A stretch of 18,535 bases of DNA from Kiritimatiellia bacterium. Its GTDB lineage: Bacteria > Verrucomicrobiota > Kiritimatiellia > UBA8416 > JABMPJ01. This document shows positions 14,639 through 18,535 of the stretch, piece by piece; the stretch's first letter is position 1, and each line of letters begins with the position of its first letter. Where the stretch lies: the NCBI GenBank assembly GCA_029939545.1, contig JAOZSS010000027.1, forward strand, positions 1-18,535, written 5' to 3'. The notes under the pieces were generated by a model. The model was not told the DNA's origin. It ran no database searches and saw only the letters and a list, made by a program, of their open reading frames with translations. Made by a program: the position numbers and the translations under genes.

Positions 14639-14675
14639 ATCGATCCTCTCTCTTAACTGCCATTACAAAACACGT

Positions 14676-14787
14676 AAGCCGTTGTCATTCCGAGCGTAGC
14701 GAAGCGGAGTCGAGGAATCTCCGTATCGGCGAGGAATGAGATCCCTCGACTCCGCTCGGGATGACAGAACGACAATGGAAACGGCTT
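14676..14787. repeat. 112-bp imperfect palindrome between GldG-like gene and DUF4340
   Basis: Outer arms AAGCCGTT (14676-14683) and AACGGCTT (14780-14787) enclose longer arms: 14683-14721 and 14738-14766 are reverse complements, apart from a 10-base insertion in the left arm and two substitutions. The core motif TGTCATTCCGAGC with GGAATCTC resembles a widespread dispersed repeat of uncultured bacteria, as I recall. It could act as an mRNA stem that separates expression of the transporter and MoxR halves. Confidence 0.85.
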
Positions 14788-14801
14788 TCTGTGACACCAC
14801 A

Positions 14802-16706
14802 CTAGCGTTTTCTCCTGCGGGCCAATCCGTAACCCACGCCACCGAGGGCCACCAGTAGCGGCATGAGGGCGATGTTAATGGCCTTAACCCGAATACCGAG
14901 CATCTCGATATCGCGGCGCAGGTTCTTACGCACTCCCTTCAATTCCTTCTTAATCTCCAGTTCACGCGAGCGGAACTGGGCGATGGCGGCCTGCTGTTGC
15001 GGGCTAAGGATAAAGCGTTGGCTGCTCTCTTTCTGGTTCTGCATCTCGCGCAGTTGTTGCTGTGTTTCCTGCAGGCTGCTTGTCAGCTCCTGCTCGCGGG
15101 TCTGCCACGCATCGCGTGCCTTCTGCTCGAGTGCAAGGACGCGATCGAACGGACGGTTGAACGTGCCGCGCGACCGGATGCCGATCAGGTCCGAACTGCC
15201 ACCGATCTGCTCGATGGCATTGGCCAGGAAGTTCAAGTTGTCGTTGATCGGTTGGTGTCCGCGCATGCCGAAGAAATTTATCTCCTGCACGCAGAACCGG
15301 TCGCCCAGCATGTCGACGTCGGCCACGAGAATGATTGCGCTCTCGCCCGACTGTAGGCTAGTGGCCACCTCTTTCGCGGCTTCTTCCTCTTGGCTCTCTT
15401 CCGCGTTGGCCGCCTCCTTTGGCGCGCCTTCGGGGAAGGCGGTCTTGAACGTGCCGGTGAGACGAACGGCCAACGGTAGGGCCACGCCGCCCTTGCGGAA
15501 CTGTCTGCGCAGGGCGTCGCCGCCATACTGGGCGATCATGGCATTGACGTTGCCCGACTCCGCGGAGGAGTGCATGAGCGGGGTGAAGGTGACGTCATCG
15601 CCGGTCATGTCGGTGAACGACCCGGCGAACGGAAGCAGCACGTTCTCGAGCTGCGTGGTGAGGATGTCGTCCCGGTTGATATGGGAGCGGCCCAGAGAGA
15701 GCCAGACGAGGCTGTCTTCCACCCGGTTGCCGGCACCGCGCACACGGGTGGCCGCGCTCATGTCGGCCACCACGTCGGCGGCATTGTAGCCAACGCCCCA
15801 CGCGCGGAACATCTCGGGAAGATCCGAGGATGAGGAGGGGCGCTGGTAGGGCGAGGCCTGCGGCTGGCTTTCGAGATCCGCAATGCAGAGCGGGTCCACG
15901 AAGACCATGAGTCGGCCGCCCTTGAGCACGAACTGGTCGATCGCGAAGCGCGTCTTCGGTGCGAGCTGTTTCGGATGTACCAGCACAAGCGCGCTGATGT
16001 CGTCGCTGATGCTCTCAACGTTCGGGTCGACCTCGCGCATGTCGTAGTCTTTGCGCAGATCGGTGAACGACATCCAGGCCTTGGCCTGGGGCGGTGGCTG
16101 TCCGGGCATCATCATGGGCGGCGCCTGGCCCAAGACCGGCAGCGAGCTCAGCACACCGATGACCGGCTTCTTCGGATGCGTGACGCGGTAGATGGTGCGG
16201 GTCAGGTTATACTCCAGCATCTGTTGTGTACGCGGATCGAGCGCCGGTACGAGCTGCTCGGCATCGCCCGCAACCACGACGAGCCCGAAGTAGATAATCG
16301 GGCCCATCAGTCCGAGCTGCTGGCCCTGGATGCCGTACTTCTGCGCCCACTCTTCGGCGTCGCTATCCGGCTTGGGGTCATACTTCTCAACCTTGATCTT
16401 GCTTCCCGAAGCCTTGCGGTACTCCTGCAGCAGGTCTGTCACCTGGTCGGCATAGCTCTTGAGCTGCATCGGGACGGCCGGATCGCTGCTGCTGAAGAAC
16501 AGCTTCAGCGTCACCTTCCGCTCGAGCTGCTTCATTATGTTGCGTGTACCATCGGAGAGCGTGTAAAGGTTCTCCTCTGTCAGGTCGACCCGTGCCCGTA
16601 GATTGGACACGATTACGTTAACGGCAATCAGAATGGCCAGTAGGATCAGGATACCTGCTATGCCTCCACTTGCCTTCCAGAAACTCTTGGATCCAGTAAA
16701 GCTCAT
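14802..16706 (-). CDS. GldG-like ABC transporter auxiliary protein
   Basis: From the ATG at 16706 the protein has 634 residues. A membrane helix lies at about 15-35, followed by DLTEENLYTLSDGTRNIMKQ (41-60), which is the typical start of GldG/ABC_transp_aux domains. The large extracytoplasmic domain then runs to about 520, a coiled-coil region with Gln/Glu-rich heptads covers about 524-600, and a final helix (609-627) ends in RRRKR. The start is chosen by AGGTGA 5 bases upstream, 16 bases after the permease stop. In Flavobacterium GldG works with GldF and GldA in gliding; here no other gliding genes are present, so only the transporter relationship is claimed. It probably pairs with the permease and DUF4340. 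Confidence 0.92.
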   Translation of the reverse strand: MSFTGSKSFWKASGGIAGILILLAILIAVNVIVSNLRARVDLTEENLYTLSDGTRNIMKQLERKVTLKLFFSSSDPAVPMQLKSYADQVTDLLQEYRKASGSKIKVEKYDPKPDSDAEEWAQKYGIQGQQLGLMGPIIYFGLVVVAGDAEQLVPALDPRTQQMLEYNLTRTIYRVTHPKKPVIGVLSSLPVLGQAPPMMMPGQPPPQAKAWMSFTDLRKDYDMREVDPNVESISDDISALVLVHPKQLAPKTRFAIDQFVLKGGRLMVFVDPLCIADLESQPQASPYQRPSSSSDLPEMFRAWGVGYNAADVVADMSAATRVRGAGNRVEDSLVWLSLGRSHINRDDILTTQLENVLLPFAGSFTDMTGDDVTFTPLMHSSAESGNVNAMIAQYGGDALRRQFRKGGVALPLAVRLTGTFKTAFPEGAPKEAANAEESQEEEAAKEVATSLQSGESAIILVADVDMLGDRFCVQEINFFGMRGHQPINDNLNFLANAIEQIGGSSDLIGIRSRGTFNRPFDRVLALEQKARDAWQTREQELTSSLQETQQQLREMQNQKESSQRFILSPQQQAAIAQFRSRELEIKKELKGVRKNLRRDIEMLGIRVKAINIALMPLLVALGGVGYGLARRRKR

Positions 16707-16711
16707 TGTTG

Positions 16712-16717
16712 TCACCT
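16712..16717 (-). promoter_or_regulatory. Ribosome binding site deciding the GldG-like start
   Basis: AGGTGA stands 5 bases before the ATG at 16706 and makes the longer open frame (to 16763, overlapping the permease) unlikely. Confidence 0.65.
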
Positions 16718-16722
16718 GTTTC

Positions 16723-17466
16723 TTAAGCTGATTTGCGGTTATCCAGTACGATGTGTGTAGCAAAGATCATCAGGACCATCACGCTCACGAAGTAGGTGAT
16801 GTCCTGCAGGTCGATCACGCCGCGCTGCATCGAGTCGTAGTGCGGCATGAAACTGAAGCTGGCGATGGCCCGCACCAACCAGTCCGGTGCCCAGCGCACG
16901 AAAAAGCCGGTAATCGGCTCCCAGCCGGCCAGCAGCAGGAGGAGGCAGCCGAGCAGACCGAGCACAAACCCGATCACCTGGCTGCGGCTCATAGAGGATG
17001 TCAGCATACCGACCGCCACGTAGGCACCGGCCAGGAGGACCGATCCGAGATAGCCAGACAGCACAACCCCCATGTCCGGGCTGCCCAGGTAGGCCGCCGT
17101 GATGACAACCGGGAAGGTCAGCACCACGCCGATCGTGATGAACAACCAGGCGGCAAGAAACTTGCCGATGATGGCTTCGGACATCGTGATGGGCATCGTG
17201 AGCAGCAGCTCAACCGTGCCTGAGCGTTGCTCCTCGGCCCACAGGCTCATCGTCGCCGCCGGCACCAGGAGGAGATAGACCCACGGATGCCAGAAGAAGA
17301 ACGAGGCCAGGTCGGCCACGCCACGCTCATAGAACCGTGCCACAGAGAAGGTCAGGAATCCTGTTAGTATAAGGAACACGACCATGAACACGTAAGCAAC
17401 CGCCGACTGAAAATAGGCTTTCAGTTCGCGGCGGAAGATGGCCCCAATGTTATAGATGCTACCCAT
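16723..17466 (-). CDS. ABC-2 type permease (GldF-like)
   Basis: The 247-residue integral membrane protein shows six hydrophobic segments (about 18-42, 60-75, 100-125, 133-155, 165-185 and 222-240) and the ABC-2 feature SLWAEEQRSGTVELLLTMPI (74-93), the amphipathic coupling segment that contacts the ATPase. It is the channel subunit for the ATPase encoded just upstream; the genes overlap by 8 bases (ATGGGTAG). ABC-2 exporters of this kind move unknown substrates or act on the envelope. Length and topology fit the GldF family. Confidence 0.95.
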   Translation of the reverse strand: MGSIYNIGAIFRRELKAYFQSAVAYVFMVVFLILTGFLTFSVARFYERGVADLASFFFWHPWVYLLLVPAATMSLWAEEQRSGTVELLLTMPITMSEAIIGKFLAAWLFITIGVVLTFPVVITAAYLGSPDMGVVLSGYLGSVLLAGAYVAVGMLTSSMSRSQVIGFVLGLLGCLLLLLAGWEPITGFFVRWAPDWLVRAIASFSFMPHYDSMQRGVIDLQDITYFVSVMVLMIFATHIVLDNRKSA

Positions 17467-18193
17467 GGTTCTCGCCCTCCTTGTCCAGTGTCAGCATGCG
17501 GAACGTTTCGGCCAGCGTGCCGCTCGGGCTCTGGGCTTTCAGTTCGTCCGGCGTGCCGTTGGCGACAATCTCGCCGTGGCTGATGATGACGCAGCGGCTG
17601 CACACCGCTTCCACTTCCTCGAGGATGTGGGTGGAGATGATGATCGTCTTCTCTTTCGCCATGTCCTGGATCATCTCGCGTACCAGGTGTTTCTGGTTCG
17701 GGTCGAGTCCGTCGGTGGGTTCGTCCATGATCAGCACGGGCGGGTCGTGCAGCACGGCCTGCGCGAAGCAGGTGCGCTGCCGGTAGCCCTTGGAGAGCGT
17801 GCCGATGGCTTGGTGGCGAACCTGCTCCAGACGACAGGTTACAACGGTTTCGTCCACGCGGTCGCGACCGACCTTGCCGCGGAATCCGCGGATGCCCGCC
17901 CCGAAGCGCAGGAAGTCCGTCACGGTCATCGAGTCATACGCCGGGGCATTCTCGGGCAGGTAACCCAGGCAACGTTTAACCGCCACCGGGTCGGTCCCGA
18001 CATCATGCCCGCAGACGCGTGCGGTGCCTGCGGATGGGGGAAGGAACCCCGTGATCATGCGCATGGTGGTGGTCTTGCCTGCTCCGTTCGGCCCCAGGAA
18101 TCCCAACACCTCGCCCTTGTCGGCCCGGAACGAAACACCGCGGACGGCTTCGTTGGGGCCGAAGTATTTTCTGAGGCCATCAACCTCGAGCAT
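17459..18193 (-). CDS. ABC transporter ATPase (GldA-like)
   Basis: The 244-residue protein has Walker A GPNGAGKT (34-41), a Q-loop region written YLPENAPAY (79-86), with Glu in place of Gln as usual in this ABC-2 subgroup, the signature LSKGYRQR (133-140), Walker B VLIMDEP (153-159) and the H-loop histidine at 189 (STHIL). It energises the adjoining ABC-2 permease. The ATG at 18193 is chosen over the open frame to 18334 because GGGAGGT stands 4 bases upstream and the protein then begins MLEVDGLRKYFG, the normal family start. It is the first gene of the minus-strand run and overlaps the permease by 8 bases. Confidence 0.96.
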   Translation of the reverse strand: MLEVDGLRKYFGPNEAVRGVSFRADKGEVLGFLGPNGAGKTTTMRMITGFLPPSAGTARVCGHDVGTDPVAVKRCLGYLPENAPAYDSMTVTDFLRFGAGIRGFRGKVGRDRVDETVVTCRLEQVRHQAIGTLSKGYRQRTCFAQAVLHDPPVLIMDEPTDGLDPNQKHLVREMIQDMAKEKTIIISTHILEEVEAVCSRCVIISHGEIVANGTPDELKAQSPSGTLAETFRMLTLDKEGENHG

Positions 18194-18197
18194 AGTT

Positions 18198-18204
18198 ACC
18201 TCCC
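18198..18204 (-). promoter_or_regulatory. Strong ribosome binding site of the ABC ATPase
   Basis: GGGAGGT stands 4 bases before the ATG at 18193, close to the anti-Shine-Dalgarno complement, and decides the start of the ATPase gene. Confidence 0.8.
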
Positions 18205-18219
18205 ATGTCTCTTTTTTCT

Positions 18220-18245
18220 GCTGCAAAACGATCCAACGTTGCAGC
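18220..18245 (-). promoter_or_regulatory. 5'-UTR hairpin upstream of the ABC ATPase
   Basis: GCTGCAA and TTGCAGC form a perfect 7-bp stem with a 12-base loop. On the minus strand it is followed by an A-rich stretch and then the ribosome site, so it is not a terminator in this direction. It may stabilise the message or regulate the start. Confidence 0.4.
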
Positions 18246-18354
18246 ATCTCCCAATTCCATTCTGTAGCCGAAAGAAGCCAGCACAGAAGCACCTGCTCAT
18301 TTCTCTTCATCCCATAACGGAGAGAAAGGCGCATTCTTTAGCAAATCACATATT

Positions 18355-18423
18355 CTCTAGCAAGCATAAGATTTCGCCTCTAGCAAGCATAAGATTTCGC
18401 CTCTAGCAAGCATAAGATTCCGC
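18355..18423. repeat. Three tandem 23-bp repeats upstream of the transporter operon
   Basis: Copies at 18355-18377, 18378-18400 and 18401-18423 are identical except for one T-to-C change in the last. The core is CTAGCAAGCATAAGATT. There are no spacers between copies. A degenerate fragment (TTTAGCAAATCACATA) lies just before the first copy. The array stands about 160 bases upstream of the ATPase start and may be an operator array or a simple tandem duplication. Confidence 0.9.
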
Positions 18424-18436
18424 GACTCGCGTGACC

Positions 18437-18458
18437 GGGTGTAACCGGTCTTCCGCTC
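18437..18458 (-). repeat. Right arm of 22-bp perfect inverted repeat
   Basis: Exact reverse complement of 29-50. This arm also overlaps a small hairpin: GACCGG (18433-18438) and CCGGTC (18445-18450) around GTGTAA; the left arm lacks the partner half of that hairpin. Confidence 0.85.
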
Positions 18459-18483
18459 CTGCTCAAGAAAGGAATAATCTAGG

Positions 18484-18517
18484 AAAAGGGGGTGGGCGGT
18501 TAGCTCCTCCTGCCCCC
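18484..18517 (-). terminator. Possible intrinsic terminator of an off-window minus-strand gene
   Basis: On the minus strand GGGGG (18513-18517) can pair with CCCCC (18488-18492), followed directly by TTTT (18484-18487). The inner stem is poor and the loop is long, so the call is weak. It would end a gene lying beyond the right edge and isolate the present operon. Confidence 0.3.
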
Positions 18518-18535
18518 ATATATCCCTTCGAACAC

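Larger units (their letters stand above)
18194..18535. other. Leader and upstream region of the gene run
   Basis: No gene is supported here. From the ATPase start outward it holds a strong ribosome site (18198-18204), a 5'-UTR hairpin (18220-18245), three tandem 23-bp repeats (18355-18423), the right arm of the 22-bp inverted repeat (18437-18458) and a possible terminator of an off-window gene (18484-18517). No sigma70 promoter with both boxes stands out. Confidence 0.6.

Noticed and set aside
14802..17466. Gliding motility locus
   Set aside because: Only GldF/GldG-like transporter parts are present; no GldKLMN, SprA or adhesin genes occur, and GldFG relatives are found in many non-gliding bacteria.
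18194..18334. 47-codon N-terminal extension of the ABC ATPase
   Set aside because: A strong ribosome site lies inside it, directly before the family-typical start MLEVDG.
17456..18406. Plus-strand open frame of 316 codons opposite the ABC ATPase
   Set aside because: The ATPase on the minus strand has all its motifs; the opposite frame is a shadow and runs through the 23-bp repeats.
18355..18423. CRISPR array
   Set aside because: The 23-bp copies are directly adjacent with no spacers, and no cas gene is present.
18488..18535. tRNA-like GGTTAGCTC sequence at the right edge
   Set aside because: No acceptor stem or T-arm pairing can be drawn before the window ends; a terminator hairpin fits slightly better.

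Overview
This 18.5 kb window looks like a piece of an uncultured bacterial chromosome. GC is high (about high 50s percent by eye), and every gene I can support lies on the minus strand, so transcription runs from right to left. The families present (ABC-2/GldF-GldG-like transporter, DUF4340, MoxR, DUF58, Bat proteins), the mixed use of Shine-Dalgarno sites, and the many short-period repeats and small palindromes between genes suggest the PVC superphylum (Kiritimatiellota, Verrucomicrobiota, Planctomycetota) or a neighbouring lineage. That assignment is inference; no taxonomic marker gene is present.

Layout from right to left in transcription order. 18535-18194 is a 342-bp leader with three tandem 23-bp repeats, a possible terminator of an off-window gene and a 5'-UTR hairpin. 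18193-13469 holds an ABC transporter module: ATPase, six-helix permease, GldG-like auxiliary protein, and a DUF4340 membrane-anchored protein. 13461-2437 is a MoxR/Bat module: MoxR AAA+ ATPase, DUF58 protein, a lipoprotein of the BatD/DUF4381 type, BatA, a BatB-BatC fusion, a BatD-BatE fusion, and a second BatD-like protein ending in an SH3-like domain. 2358-103 holds a possible 33-residue small ORF followed by hypE-hypA-hypB, the nickel and cyanide-ligand maturation genes of [NiFe]-hydrogenase. hypC, hypD, hypF and the hydrogenase itself are not in the window.

How the genes may work together. MoxR ATPases with VWA-domain partners act elsewhere as chaperones that activate or insert cofactors into enzymes; Bat proteins form a membrane/periplasmic complex linked to envelope stress and aerotolerance. 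Here the complete set (AAA+ motor, three VWA-type proteins, TPR, SH3 and BatD-type beta domains) follows directly on a GldFG-like transporter, so I infer one co-expressed envelope machine. Its substrate is unknown.

The most unusual feature is at the DNA level. Nearly every gene junction in the Bat half carries 7-bp or 8-bp short tandem repeats. They have been taken into the reading frames: they encode the linker of the BatB-BatC fusion, the tail of BatD-BatE, and part of the signal peptide of the second BatD, and they supply the ribosome-binding site and start codon of BatD-BatE. In addition, a perfect 22-bp inverted repeat (29-50 and 18437-18458) flanks the whole gene block.
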